Origin: Alteromonas_E sp965248545
GTDB lineage: Bacteria > Pseudomonadota > Gammaproteobacteria > Enterobacterales > Alteromonadaceae
DNA: 64,000 nucleotides
Assembly: GCA_965248545.1 (NCBI GenBank)
Contig: OZ252110.1
Span: forward strand, 1,426,001-1,490,000
Direction: 5' to 3'
This document shows positions 35,002 through 43,897 of this stretch, piece after piece; the stretch's first letter is position 1; every line of letters begins with the position of its first letter. The notes beneath the pieces are model-generated. The model did no database searches. It was not told where the DNA came from and worked only from the letters and a program-made list of their open reading frames with translations. A program made the translations under genes and the position numbers.

Positions 35002-36380
35002 TCAGCTCGTTGCATCATCTCTGCAAATACCCCAACTTCCGACCATATACTTCTAGAATCAATAGCGTTTTGACGCATTGCTGATAGCGCATTTTGGTCG
35101 TACCAAATACCTGCTTTTATTACCGCATCGGGATGTTCTAAGCGGTTTAAATCATCAATAGGATTGTGTTGTGTCAAAATGAAATCCGCTTCGAAACCAT
35201 CGGCGATTTGCCCAAGTTGAGCGCCTAAGCCCAGCACCTTAGCAGGATTGAGCGTAGCGGCTCGCAGAATACGGTAAGGCTCAATACCAGCTTCCCTAAA
35301 TAAGCGCATTTCATTGTGCGTTGCCAATCCGTGAGGCGACAATAAAACGCCAGAGTCAGAACCAATCAGCAATGGAACACCTGCCGCATCGAGCTCTCGG
35401 GTGATACGCAGTAAAAAAGACAGCACTTGTTGATTGTGAGCCGCCATGTTGTCAGACGCATCTAGCCAACGCTTTACCTGATTTTGTTTGTCGTCATACG
35501 CGATAATGGTCGATAAATAACGTACTGGAAGATCCTGCAAATAGTCCGTCTTATGAACACTCAATTGAGTGAGTTGGTCATAAATGTTCAGTGTTGGCGT
35601 AATCGTAACCTGCGCAGATTTAAGCCGTTTAACAACAGTCTTGAGGGCTTGCGCGTCAAGCTGATAATTCAAAGGACCTTGGTAGATATCCTCCACGTGT
35701 TCAAACGATTGCATGTCGACGTAATCTTCGATGGCCAGTTGACCTGGTACATGCGGTGCGTGTTTAGCTACTGGTATATTCAACGCGCGACTCTGTTGCA
35801 TTAACGCTGCAAACGCTGGCTCAGATAGATTGCCATACACTTTGATGAGGTCATAACCCTCATTCTTATATTGCGTGACGGCTGCAATTGCCTGCTCGGG
35901 TGTTTCAACTCCGTGATGATAAAACGCGCCCATGTACCCCGAAATAATCGGGCTACTCACGCTCGCTGTACTGCCAACCATCTCTCCTGTGGCGAGGGCG
36001 TCGCGCCACCCCAGTTGGGGTTTCACCCCATTCATAATGCGCACGTGGGTGATGCCATGGCTTAAAGTAAAAGCAAAAGCCTGCGGCTCGTACATGTGTA
36101 CGTGCATGTCGATAAGTCCAGGCGTTACAAAGCCACCTTTTCCATCAACATGTGCATCAGCTTCAGGTAGCCCATGTGTGTCACTGTCAACGACCCTCTG
36201 GATTATTCCATCACGTACCAAGATACGTTTGTCGGGAAGAATACGCTGGTGCACAACATCGACAATATTAACGTTGTTCAACCAAAAGGAAGTACCGGAC
36301 TGAATATGGTCTCCAGCAACTGCGAGCCGCCCTAACAGATACGTGATGATAAGGCCTAATATTAGTAATAGTCTTTGCAT
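34998..36380 (-). CDS. Exported amidohydrolase family protein
   Basis: About 460 residues from MQRLLLILG, selected because GAGGAG stands six bases upstream; a longer frame exists. A signal peptide or anchor (about 2-22) precedes a TIM-barrel metal hydrolase: GLIDMHVHMYEP (first metal His pair), YDLIKVYGN (bridging Lys), KHAPHVPG and SFEHVEDIY (metal His), LIGSDSGV (Asp) and the C-terminal ATLNPAKVLGLGAQLGQIADGFEADFI of the composite beta-domain. It hydrolyses an amide, ester or dipeptide-like bond outside the cytoplasm; the substrate is not readable. The neighbouring membrane AraC-type regulator may control it. Confidence 0.85.
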   Translation of the reverse strand: MQRLLLILGLIITYLLGRLAVAGDHIQSGTSFWLNNVNIVDVVHQRILPDKRILVRDGIIQRVVDSDTHGLPEADAHVDGKGGFVTPGLIDMHVHMYEPQAFAFTLSHGITHVRIMNGVKPQLGWRDALATGEMVGSTASVSSPIISGYMGAFYHHGVETPEQAIAAVTQYKNEGYDLIKVYGNLSEPAFAALMQQSRALNIPVAKHAPHVPGQLAIEDYVDMQSFEHVEDIYQGPLNYQLDAQALKTVVKRLKSAQVTITPTLNIYDQLTQLSVHKTDYLQDLPVRYLSTIIAYDDKQNQVKRWLDASDNMAAHNQQVLSFLLRITRELDAAGVPLLIGSDSGVLLSPHGLATHNEMRLFREAGIEPYRILRAATLNPAKVLGLGAQLGQIADGFEADFILTQHNPIDDLNRLEHPDAVIKAGIWYDQNALSAMRQNAIDSRSIWSEVGVFAEMMQRAD

Positions 36381-36458
36381 TGTTTGCTCCTCGATTAAGT
36401 TCCAAGAAACATAAGACAAAGCTAGGTATGGTGCGCCTCAAAGCATGATTCGAGACGT

Positions 36459-37490
36459 TTACGTGTTGGGTGCGGTAGCGAGATCAGCTCGGTATTGGCT
36501 AGGCGTTTTGCCTGTTACCTGTTTAAACGTCTTATTGAACGTCGCTTTCGAACTGAAACCAGCCTCAAACGCAATATCGGTCAGTGATTTTACAACCGAT
36601 TGTTTTAACTGGTCACAGACGAAGGTGACTCTGTGAGTATTGATGTATTCATTGTAGCTCTTCTGTCCAACTAGATTAATCGCTCTGGACACATCACGAC
36701 TTTGAAGGCCAAGTTCCTTTGCTAAATCAGCGAGTGTTAATCGCTCTGTAAGGAACAATTGCTGTTGCACAACAGACTGCTCAATCGCCACAAAAATTGC
36801 GCGATAGTCATCGACCGTTTCGTTTTCACTATTGAGCTGCGCACTCTCTTCGAGTTGTGCCCGCGGGGCTTCTTTTTGGCGCTGCAGTTGATACGTCAAC
36901 AGCATGAGCACTATTAGCCAAAGCCCATTATTCACCCCTTGACCAATTAAGTTTAATTCGACGGGTAGCATTGGTTGAAAGTTAAGTCGGATTAAATCAA
37001 CCAGATTGAAGCATGCTGTAATACCAACCAACCATATCATCCACACAAACGAAAATTCTTCTGAGTCAGAGCGCTCATTTTCCAATACCCGTTTATAGCG
37101 ATAGAGCAAATGTGCGGTCAGTACTGCGTATGTTATTCGCGATACAGTTCCCAAGGCAATCGTCCATTGCACGTAGTTGACAAAAAACAGCGCTAGGAAA
37201 CCCGGTATAAAATGCCACCAAACGCGTTGTGTTAAATCATTCCCAATAAGACGCCGACAGGCGAGATATATCGCCGGCCCAAACAAAAATTGAAAGCTTG
37301 GACTGATGAGATAAAGACGGCGGGTTAAACCAGACTCTTCCAATATATTTACCAGCGCCGCCAGAGCGACAAGTAGCATAAAGCAGGCAATTCCGCGAAC
37401 TTGCTGTCGCTGCCACAGTATTGCAGCTCCCAGAATACACACCGCGATACTAGCGGACTGGATTAAATTAACAGGGTTTAAGTGATACAT
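36459..37490 (-). CDS. AraC family regulator with N-terminal membrane domain
   Basis: 343 residues. The first about 215 contain six to seven hydrophobic helices (LIQSASIAVCILGAAILW, GIACFMLLVALAALVNIL, FIPGFLALFFVNYVQW and others). A linker is followed by a full AraC-type DNA-binding domain: LTLADLAKELGLQSRDVSRAIN and SLTDIAFEAGFSSKATFNKTFKQVTGKTPSQYR. Membrane AraC proteins sense an envelope signal and act directly on DNA. It is 78 nt upstream of the amidohydrolase start, on the same strand, and 12 nt after argP. Confidence 0.85.
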   Translation of the reverse strand: MYHLNPVNLIQSASIAVCILGAAILWQRQQVRGIACFMLLVALAALVNILEESGLTRRLYLISPSFQFLFGPAIYLACRRLIGNDLTQRVWWHFIPGFLALFFVNYVQWTIALGTVSRITYAVLTAHLLYRYKRVLENERSDSEEFSFVWMIWLVGITACFNLVDLIRLNFQPMLPVELNLIGQGVNNGLWLIVLMLLTYQLQRQKEAPRAQLEESAQLNSENETVDDYRAIFVAIEQSVVQQQLFLTERLTLADLAKELGLQSRDVSRAINLVGQKSYNEYINTHRVTFVCDQLKQSVVKSLTDIAFEAGFSSKATFNKTFKQVTGKTPSQYRADLATAPNT

Positions 37491-37502
37491 ATCGCAACGT
37501 AC

Positions 37503-38414
37503 CTATTGCTCCGCGGGTTGGCTTAAAAAGCGTGTACTGCTTGCTAAGATAGCGTTTGATATCGCCAAGTGCACGCCCTTTAACAACTGCCATCGCTGCC
37601 AATATAGTGGCCGCACTAGACGAAAATCTGGCATCAAATCAACCAACTGCCCGCTTTTTAGCTCCTTGCCGATTTGAATGTCAGCAACCAGGCAGTATGC
37701 GACTCCTTGCTTTGCTAAAGCAACGAACGCGTCTGAAGATGGCACACTGTGTTGCGGGTAATCCCCTCGTTTGAGGCCAAATTCAGCCTGAACAAATTGA
37801 GTGTGCATATCATCTCGCTGATCAAAAGCCACTGCAGGCGCTAATGCAAGAGATGTGGGGTTTACCCCGGTGGAAAAATACTGTTGTTGGAACTCAGGGG
37901 AACATACGAGTGCATAGCGCAAATCACCTAAATACGTGGATTGGCAACCTTTTATGGCCTGCTGCTCCATACTAATCGCGCCAAATACCTCACCACCTTT
38001 GAGTTTTTCAATCGTATGCTTTTCGTCCGCTACAGACAGATCAAATTCCACTCTATGTGTCGTTAAAACCTCTTTTAAAGCTGGAATTAACCAGGTCGCT
38101 AAACTATCAGCATTGGTCGCCAGATGCACCGTTAGTAATTGATGTTCAGCACTTGGAAAAATCGCTTCGTGGAGCGCCTGCTCCAACTGCTCTACCTGGT
38201 AATAATGACTGATCAATTGTTTACCGATTTCAGTCGCCTTTGGTGGTGTGCTGCGCACCAATACAGGCTGACTGATGATTTGCTCCAATTGTTTAATGCG
38301 CTGTGAAATCGCCGACTGGGTAATAAAAATCGCGGCCGCAGCCCGCTCAAAACTTTGTTCCCGAACGACAGCGGCGAGAGCCTGGAGTAGCTTGTAATCC
38401 AACCGAGAAGACAT
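37503..38414 (-). CDS. argP: LysR family regulator, ArgP/IciA type
   Basis: 303 residues. LysR helix-turn-helix: LLQALAAVVREQSFERAAAAIFITQSAISQRIKQLEQ, then the two-lobed effector domain (LLTVHLATNADSLATWLIPAL; YLGDLRYALVCSPEFQQQYF). ArgP activates argO in response to arginine or lysine. Assignment rests on sequence pattern and on the divergent LysE/ArgO-type exporter 92 bp away, the standard arrangement. The AT-rich gap between them is where ArgP should bind. Confidence 0.85.
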   Translation of the reverse strand: MSSRLDYKLLQALAAVVREQSFERAAAAIFITQSAISQRIKQLEQIISQPVLVRSTPPKATEIGKQLISHYYQVEQLEQALHEAIFPSAEHQLLTVHLATNADSLATWLIPALKEVLTTHRVEFDLSVADEKHTIEKLKGGEVFGAISMEQQAIKGCQSTYLGDLRYALVCSPEFQQQYFSTGVNPTSLALAPAVAFDQRDDMHTQFVQAEFGLKRGDYPQHSVPSSDAFVALAKQGVAYCLVADIQIGKELKSGQLVDLMPDFRLVRPLYWQRWQLLKGVHLAISNAILASSTRFLSQPAEQ

Positions 38415-38506
38415 TAGTAGCTCTTATTGCTAATTAAATTTATTAATTTCACTAATCTTATTCGAACACCTAAAGTTGCGCCATGTTTAATTTCGGAGGC
38501 GCAAAC

Positions 38507-39124
38507 ATGGCAATTTCAGCGTTAATGCAAGGGTTAGTTTTAGGTTATTCGATGATCATTCCAATCGGCGTTCAAAACACCTTTATCTTGAATCAAGGGA
38601 TCCGTAGAAATCACCATTTTCTAACCGCTGCAATTTGCTTTGTATGTGACGTTATTTTGACCGTTGGCGGTGTATTTGGAGGTAGTGTATTAATCACCAG
38701 CAATGATCTACTGCTAATGCTCTTCGGCTGGGGTGGTATCGTATTCTTGGTGACCTATGCGCTAAGCGCGTTTTATCGAGCATGGCAATTCGAATATACA
38801 ACTAGCAATCAATCAAGTGTGCTGTCATCCAGAAAAGCGGTCATTTTGACGACACTCGCCATCACTTTGCTCAATCCGCATGTGTATCTGGATACGGTCG
38901 TGATATTGGGCAGTGTTGGCAGTACGTTTTTAGATGAAGCAAAAGTCTACTTCACGATCGGCGCTATCCTAGCGGCCGCGATTTGGTTTTTCAGTCTGGC
39001 CGCCGGTGCAGCTAAGTTAGCGCCTTATTTATCACGGCCCAAATACCTGCGTTGGATAGATTGTGTTGTCGGCATAATCATGTGTGCAGTCGCGTTAAAG
39101 CTGTTTACTAGTTTATTGGCTTGA
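38507..39124 (+). CDS. argO: LysE/ArgO family amino acid exporter
   Basis: 205 residues from MAISALMQG; GGAGG is spaced eight bases before this ATG, so the longer frame is rejected. Six hydrophobic helices and the family signature GYSMIIPIGVQNTFILNQGIRRNHHF followed by CDVILTVGGVFG are clear; LLNPHVYLDTVVILGSVG is the second repeat motif. It exports arginine or lysine analogues. Divergent from argP and followed 13 nt later by another exporter. Confidence 0.9.
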   Translation: MAISALMQGLVLGYSMIIPIGVQNTFILNQGIRRNHHFLTAAICFVCDVILTVGGVFGGSVLITSNDLLLMLFGWGGIVFLVTYALSAFYRAWQFEYTTSNQSSVLSSRKAVILTTLAITLLNPHVYLDTVVILGSVGSTFLDEAKVYFTIGAILAAAIWFFSLAAGAAKLAPYLSRPKYLRWIDCVVGIIMCAVALKLFTSLLA

Positions 39125-39137
39125 GGCGCAAATTGAT

Positions 39138-40067
39138 ATGTCTCTGAAAGATACACTCATCGGTCTGTTTATCGCTTTACTCTGGGGGATGAATTTTGTC
39201 GTTATCGCATGGGCACTTGAAGACCTGCCGCCATTACTCCTTGCGGGCGCGAGGTTCCTGTTGGTTGCGCTTGTGGGATCACTATTTTTTCGCAGGCCGC
39301 GCATACCGCTTGGCTGGACTGCCGCATACGCAGCGACAATGAGTATAGGACAATTTGCGTTTCTATTTTGGGCGATGAATGCAGGTATGCCGGCTGGACT
39401 AGCTTCTTTGATACTTCAGGCTCAAGCTTTTTTCACCGTAATTTTGGCAATGTGTATATTGCGGGACACGATTAGCCCGGTACAAGTTCTTGCGCTACTA
39501 ATCGCATTTGGAGGCCTTGCCATAATCGGCGCAACATTCTCGACAGGCGGTCTATCACTAGTGGGATTTGGACTCACTACATTGGCTGCTTTGAGTTGGG
39601 CACTAGGTAATATTGTCAATCGCAGTATCGCCAACAGAGGCCACTCCGCAGATGTTGGATTAGTCGTATGGTCTGCTTGGCTGGCGAGTCCGCTTTTCTT
39701 CGTGTTGAGCGTTGTTTTTGAAGAGCCAGACAGTATCACCTCCGCGCTTTCTGATGCGAATTGGAACACAGTGGCTGCACTGCTGTACTTGTCAGTCGCA
39801 GCATCAATCGTTGGCTTTGGATTATGGGGACGGTTGCTGTCAAAATATCCTGCTTCAAAAGTAACGCCTATGAGCCTCGCGGTTCCAGTTTTCGGCATCA
39901 GTTGCGCTGCTTACTTCTTGGATGAATCTTTATCAGCACATCAAATAGTAGGGATCGCGCTAGTCTTGGTTGGGCTCATGATCAATAGTTTTAGCCAAGT
40001 ACTGGAGCGCCTCATACGTTTCTCAAAAGACAAGATTGCCGGAAAATTAAAATTCACACACGACTAA
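39138..40067 (+). CDS. eamA: EamA family exporter (O-acetylserine/cysteine type)
   Basis: 309 residues with ten hydrophobic helices in two EamA repeats. The beginning is close to E. coli EamA/YdeD in pattern: LLWGMNFVVIAWALEDLPPLLLAGARFLLVA, RRPRIPLGW, then MNAGMPAGLASLILQAQAFFTVILA. EamA exports O-acetylserine and cysteine. It follows argO by 13 nt, so both amino acid exporters may share the ArgP-controlled promoter; that would be an extension of the usual regulon. Confidence 0.82.
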   Translation: MSLKDTLIGLFIALLWGMNFVVIAWALEDLPPLLLAGARFLLVALVGSLFFRRPRIPLGWTAAYAATMSIGQFAFLFWAMNAGMPAGLASLILQAQAFFTVILAMCILRDTISPVQVLALLIAFGGLAIIGATFSTGGLSLVGFGLTTLAALSWALGNIVNRSIANRGHSADVGLVVWSAWLASPLFFVLSVVFEEPDSITSALSDANWNTVAALLYLSVAASIVGFGLWGRLLSKYPASKVTPMSLAVPVFGISCAAYFLDESLSAHQIVGIALVLVGLMINSFSQVLERLIRFSKDKIAGKLKFTHD

Positions 40068-40116
40068 TAAAACGAAGATGTCCAAGTGATTCAATGGCAT
40101 AATAATCAGATGCTTT

Positions 40117-40791
40117 ATGTCGTCGAGACCATCAATGTCTGAATCAAATCAACACTCTCCTTTTATCGGTCTGCATTTAAGAGCCCGCAACGTGAAACGG
40201 TGGCCGCTGATGGGGCAGTTTGATACCGAGATGCTCGGCAACCATATATTTGAAACTGTGGTAGTAGGTCACGTACTCGGGGCAATTGCCGCAGATGTGT
40301 TTGGCGAAGATATCAACCCAGACCGCGTTGCCAGCTTTTCTGCATTTCATGAATCATCAGAAGTATCCGGCATGGGCGACATTCCATCCCCAGTTAAGTA
40401 CGCGACGCCAGAAGCGGCGAAGATGTTCAAAGATCTCGAGTATCAATTCGAGCAAACACTATTAAATACCCTGCCCGATGCGCTTAAAGACCGATATCAA
40501 CCTTTGCTTCAACAAGACAAAAACGACCCTCACGCACTCCTAGCGAAAGCTGCGGATGTGATATGTGCATGGTTAAAGTGCGACTTTGAGCTAAAGAAAA
40601 ACAATGACGAATTCTCTGATGCTTTCAAACAGATGAATCTGCAACTTGCCGATTATAGAACTCGGTTACCAGCCGTCGACTATTTCTGTAATACCTTTTT
40701 GCAGGATGCGTCTGGTACCCTAGACGAACAAGCAAAGAGTCTGGACTGGGTAAAAACAGCCAATGCCATGAATATCGCTAACGAAAAGTAA
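40117..40791 (+). CDS. YfbR-like 5'-deoxynucleotidase family protein with altered HD motif
   Basis: 224 residues; a second ATG six codons in is equally possible. The match to YfbR is clear by eye: LRARNVKRWPLMGQFDTEMLGNHIFETVVVGHVLGAIA, INPDRVASFSAFHESSEVSGMGDIPSPVKY, AKAADVICAWLKC. YfbR removes phosphate from deoxynucleoside 5'-monophosphates using His, His-Asp and Asp metal ligands. Here H43, H78 and D147 are present, but the Asp after H78 is E79, so the signature is HE instead of HD. Metal binding may persist with Glu, be weaker, or be lost. Confidence 0.78.
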   Translation: MSSRPSMSESNQHSPFIGLHLRARNVKRWPLMGQFDTEMLGNHIFETVVVGHVLGAIAADVFGEDINPDRVASFSAFHESSEVSGMGDIPSPVKYATPEAAKMFKDLEYQFEQTLLNTLPDALKDRYQPLLQQDKNDPHALLAKAADVICAWLKCDFELKKNNDEFSDAFKQMNLQLADYRTRLPAVDYFCNTFLQDASGTLDEQAKSLDWVKTANAMNIANEK

Positions 40792-40837
40792 CCACAACGC
40801 AATAACTACCAACACGGACCAAATGAAAGGAATCACC

Positions 40838-41818
40838 ATGCTCAAGTATGTCTTTTTTGCCCTCACACTGCTCGGCTTCAGCGCCACCTGCAAGGCTCAA
40901 GACTTAATAATTGACCCTCAAGACTGTTTTAGAGGTCCTTTTTCTTCCTACGAAAACTGGCTGGGGGTTTTGTCTAAGCACAAGCCCGGCTTCAATGTGG
41001 AGAAATTCAAAGCGAGATTTCCTCAAGCTTTATACGAAGAGCGCAAAAGTCAGCTCGAATGTATTGATTTCAAATACACTGTCGACCAGCTAACCGTCGC
41101 AGGATATTACCTAAAACCCAAAACAGCGGGTGAGCAGAAGTTGCCAGTTATTATCTTCAACCGCGGTGGCAATGCGCGTTTTGGCAGCGTCGTATTTGCC
41201 AAAAAAATGGATTTCATTGGCGAGCTAGCGAGTAATGGATTCCTCGTGATTGGCAGCCAATACAGAGGTACCAGTAGCCGTTTCATCAAGAATAATGGCA
41301 ATGATGAGTTTGGTGGTGCAGACGTCAACGATGTTCTTGCTCTGTTGCCCACCCTCGCGCAAATACCTAATGCAGACATGGATAGGATCGGCATGGTCGG
41401 TTGGAGCCGCGGGGCGATGCAGTCTTATCTGGTGGCAAAAAAGACTGATAAGGTAAAAACGATTGTCGCCATTGCTGGCAACGCAGATGCCGAAAAAGCG
41501 CTTGCATGGCGGCCTGAAATGGAAAATGTCTACAAGGCCCGAGTTCCCAATTTTGCAGACAACCGCGAAGCGGCACTGCACAAACGCTCGGTGATCAAAT
41601 GGGCCGATGCGTTGCCACCAGCAGCACCCATTTTGCTGATCCATGGCACCCTCGACAAACGGGTGAATGTCGAGCAATCCAAGATACTATCGGCGCGTTT
41701 GACAGAGCTTAATCACTCTCACAAATTAGTCATTTACGAAGGTGACAATCACGGTTTAGAAAAGAATCGAGGAGCAATGCTAGACGAAGTACTGGAGTGG
41801 CTAAACGCTAAGTTGTAG
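40838..41818 (+). CDS. Secreted alpha/beta hydrolase of the prolyl oligopeptidase-like type
   Basis: 326 residues from MLKYVFF, with AAGGAA upstream. A signal peptide ends CKAQD. The fold has PVIIFNRGGNARFG (oxyanion region), MVGWSRGAMQSYLVA (nucleophile Ser), ILLIHGTLDKRVNVEQ (Asp) and EGDNHGLEKN (His): a complete triad. Cysteine pair C-F near the N-terminus and LECIDF may form a disulfide. It is a secreted peptidase or esterase. The stop overlaps the convergent gene by 11 nt. Confidence 0.87.
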   Translation: MLKYVFFALTLLGFSATCKAQDLIIDPQDCFRGPFSSYENWLGVLSKHKPGFNVEKFKARFPQALYEERKSQLECIDFKYTVDQLTVAGYYLKPKTAGEQKLPVIIFNRGGNARFGSVVFAKKMDFIGELASNGFLVIGSQYRGTSSRFIKNNGNDEFGGADVNDVLALLPTLAQIPNADMDRIGMVGWSRGAMQSYLVAKKTDKVKTIVAIAGNADAEKALAWRPEMENVYKARVPNFADNREAALHKRSVIKWADALPPAAPILLIHGTLDKRVNVEQSKILSARLTELNHSHKLVIYEGDNHGLEKNRGAMLDEVLEWLNAKL

Positions 41819-42365
41819 TCGATTCATTGACCAACATCGCAACGGTGTGGTCTTTTACCGCACACATAACAAAGCTCTCGTCATAAAATGTGCAGGCTTT
41901 GAGGTCGGGCTTATTGAGGCTCTCAGTATCAATCTGAGCTATAACCGACTCAGGTAATGCGAGACGAGTAGCTAGATAAACAAGCCGGCTGTGGCGTGTC
42001 GTTTTGATGTCTTTTAGTTCAAACACATCAATAGAATAGCCACCGCTCTCAAGCTTTTCCGGCTGCAAGAAAAATTTGGCTAACAGGATTGCTTTGATAG
42101 TGCGCTGGGTTTTGCTGGGTGTCCCGACTTGCAAACGAATCACACATGCATCCTTATCCCCTTCTTGCGGAAACAGTTGCATATCACCAACGGCATGGTT
42201 GTTCAGACTTGCAAATTCAACTTCAAATCCCAAGCCATCACACATGTCGTCAATATCAATGTATTGTTTACATGCAGACGTATATTTTTCGATGGCTTTT
42301 TCGATAAATGAAGAGGTGACTATCATAAATATTAAGTATTCAATCCCACGGCCTAACTCTCCCAT
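41808..42365 (-). CDS. Degenerate ImmA/IrrE-like protein lacking the zinc motif
   Basis: 185 residues; Met14 (MIVTSSFIEK) may be the true start, and neither has a good ribosome-binding site. The order of elements follows ImmA/IrrE metallopeptidases: IDIDDMCDGLGFEVEFASL, a DACVIRL strand, the R-T-I-K-A-...-F-F-L helix, then LVYLATRLALPESVI matching the A-x-x-L-x-M-P segment. The helix that should read HELGH reads ILLAK instead, so the metal site is gone. Assignment is by eye and not certain. If right, it has a binding rather than proteolytic role. Confidence 0.5.
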   Translation of the reverse strand: MGELGRGIEYLIFMIVTSSFIEKAIEKYTSACKQYIDIDDMCDGLGFEVEFASLNNHAVGDMQLFPQEGDKDACVIRLQVGTPSKTQRTIKAILLAKFFLQPEKLESGGYSIDVFELKDIKTTRHSRLVYLATRLALPESVIAQIDTESLNKPDLKACTFYDESFVMCAVKDHTVAMLVNESTTT

Positions 42366-42427
42366 GTTATAGCAGGTCTAGCCCCGTGTTCTCAACTAAC
42401 GTGCATGTTTGGTGAAGTGAGATACGA

Positions 42428-43075
42428 TCAATTGGGTGCTTTAAGTGATTTAAGCTCCATGACAATTTCATCAAGTTTTTCAAACTGGCGACCGTAATAA
42501 AGGTCAACATCCCAAGCATAAATCCGCTTCGCAGCAACACTTACCGCAGCGCAGATAATGCCAATAGCGCCCCAAATAATCAGTGGTACACCCCACAACA
42601 TAGTCAGAGATGTATCATCACGCTGCCAATCAGTGATAGCTAATTGGGCGCTATCACTGTTTGCAGCTTGTAACAAGATCAACGCTAGCATTAAGGGATA
42701 CATCCACCGATATAAGTTCGCATACTCAATCAACTGATGCTGTAAAATATCATAAAATTCAATAATATAATCATAGCTCGGTGCTGTTTTGTCGAGTTTT
42801 GAATATTCGGCAATATCGTTGCTAGAACGCCAGATTAAAAATCCAAGGCAGCTCGGTAGGGCGACCGCTAAGAACGGTAATCCAAACAGATTGAGGACCA
42901 CAAATAACGCAATCGCTCCCCATATAAGCGCCTTCCTATTATCCAAAAATGCGGCTTCTATCGCATCGACCAGATTGGCTGATTTGCGCTCGTATAAATT
43001 GTGAATGGGCGGCACCTCCAACGCTTCCTTGTGCTCATAAGCGCGCTGCCAAATTTGCTCGATTGAATAGTTCAT
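42428..43075 (-). CDS. Membrane protein co-transcribed with ECF sigma factor, possible anti-sigma
   Basis: 215 residues, not recognised. The soluble N-terminus (about 1-48) is followed by four hydrophobic segments: ALIWGAIALFVVLNLFGLPFLAVALPSCLGFLIW (two helices), YPLMLALILLQAAN and MLWGVPLIIWGAIGIICAAVSVA. The ATG overlaps the sigma factor stop (ATGA). That coupling and a cytoplasmic N-terminus fit an anti-sigma or accessory role, but no known anti-sigma fold is apparent. Confidence 0.7.
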   Translation of the reverse strand: MNYSIEQIWQRAYEHKEALEVPPIHNLYERKSANLVDAIEAAFLDNRKALIWGAIALFVVLNLFGLPFLAVALPSCLGFLIWRSSNDIAEYSKLDKTAPSYDYIIEFYDILQHQLIEYANLYRWMYPLMLALILLQAANSDSAQLAITDWQRDDTSLTMLWGVPLIIWGAIGIICAAVSVAAKRIYAWDVDLYYGRQFEKLDEIVMELKSLKAPN

Positions 43076-43593
43076 TCTGTTTCCTCATCTTGATTTGCCA
43101 TAATCGACAGTCGTTGTTTGATCCGCGAAATCCTGACACCAACATTGTTTGAATTGGTACCCGTGATAGCAGCAATTTGCTGGTAACTCAGTTCATCCAA
43201 GTAAAGTAAAATAAGGGCTCTATCGGTCTCAGATAATTTACGAATAAGCGCATATAAAAAGTTGAGATCTTTGAGTTCAGCGCTGATATCAGAGATCAAA
43301 AGGGGGGCGACTTTGTCAGCGACTGTGTCATCGATACCGTTATCGAGAGACTGATTGATTTTGCGTTTCTTATCTCGTTTCAAATACGTCAGACACACAT
43401 TCAATGCGACGCGATAGACCCAAGTGGACCAGTCACTCAACCCCTCAAAACGCTCGTGGCTACGCCAGATTTGCAGACACACTTCTTGATAGTAGTCTTC
43501 AAAATCATCTTGGTTATTCGTATACGCGCGGCATATTTTGATTATGATCCCGGCATAAGGCTTGATGTATGCGAGATAAAAATCTGTCCCCAT
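43072..43593 (-). CDS. ECF-type RNA polymerase sigma factor
   Basis: 173 residues. Region 2: ICRAYTNNQDDFEDYYQEVCLQIWRSHERFEGLSDWSTWVYRVALNVCLTYLKRDKK; region 4: RKLSETDRALILLYLDELSYQQIAAITGTNSNNVGVRISRIKQRL. Both are typical of sigma-70 ECF factors. AGGAG is seven bases before the ATG. The paired membrane protein is the likely signal input. Targets cannot be read from this window. Confidence 0.92.
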   Translation of the reverse strand: MGTDFYLAYIKPYAGIIIKICRAYTNNQDDFEDYYQEVCLQIWRSHERFEGLSDWSTWVYRVALNVCLTYLKRDKKRKINQSLDNGIDDTVADKVAPLLISDISAELKDLNFLYALIRKLSETDRALILLYLDELSYQQIAAITGTNSNNVGVRISRIKQRLSIMANQDEETE

Positions 43594-43897
43594 TAATGCT
43601 CCTACTGAGCCAATTTCATTCAGTTCGCTTAGTTGGTATATGCAGCGCAGGATTTATTACACCTATGGCCATTTTTTTGTTGTCTCCTGCTGACCACACT
43701 CAGGCATCCAAGAGATTCATGCCAAGCGGAACCCTGTTTCATAAGGCGTAAGCAAATCCAGCCACATTTTAATCAGAGCTCAACTATACTCTCAGTTTAG
43801 AAACGATGCCCTTGAGCAATATAGAAAACTCGACGCCAGTCTGAGGCTCTATCATTCAGGGTAACAGCGTAACTTAATTTAACTGTGTTTGGTCTCG
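43594..43897. promoter_or_regulatory. Divergent gap between ECF sigma and GAF-PAS gene
   Basis: 304 bp without a credible gene; it must hold promoters for both sides. A GGAAC (43728-43732) and CGTAA (43747-43751) on the plus strand resemble ECF promoter elements, but the 14-bp spacing is shorter than usual, so I do not call it a promoter. Confidence 0.4.

Noticed and set aside
39422..39898. 158-codon antisense frame inside eamA
   Set aside because: Shadow of a well-conserved transporter gene.
41225..41677. 150-codon antisense frame inside the secreted hydrolase
   Set aside because: Shadow of a gene with a complete catalytic triad.
43728..43751. GGAAC...CGTAA as an ECF promoter before the GAF-PAS gene
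   Set aside because: Spacing of 14 bp is too short for known ECF promoters, and the motif alone is too weak.
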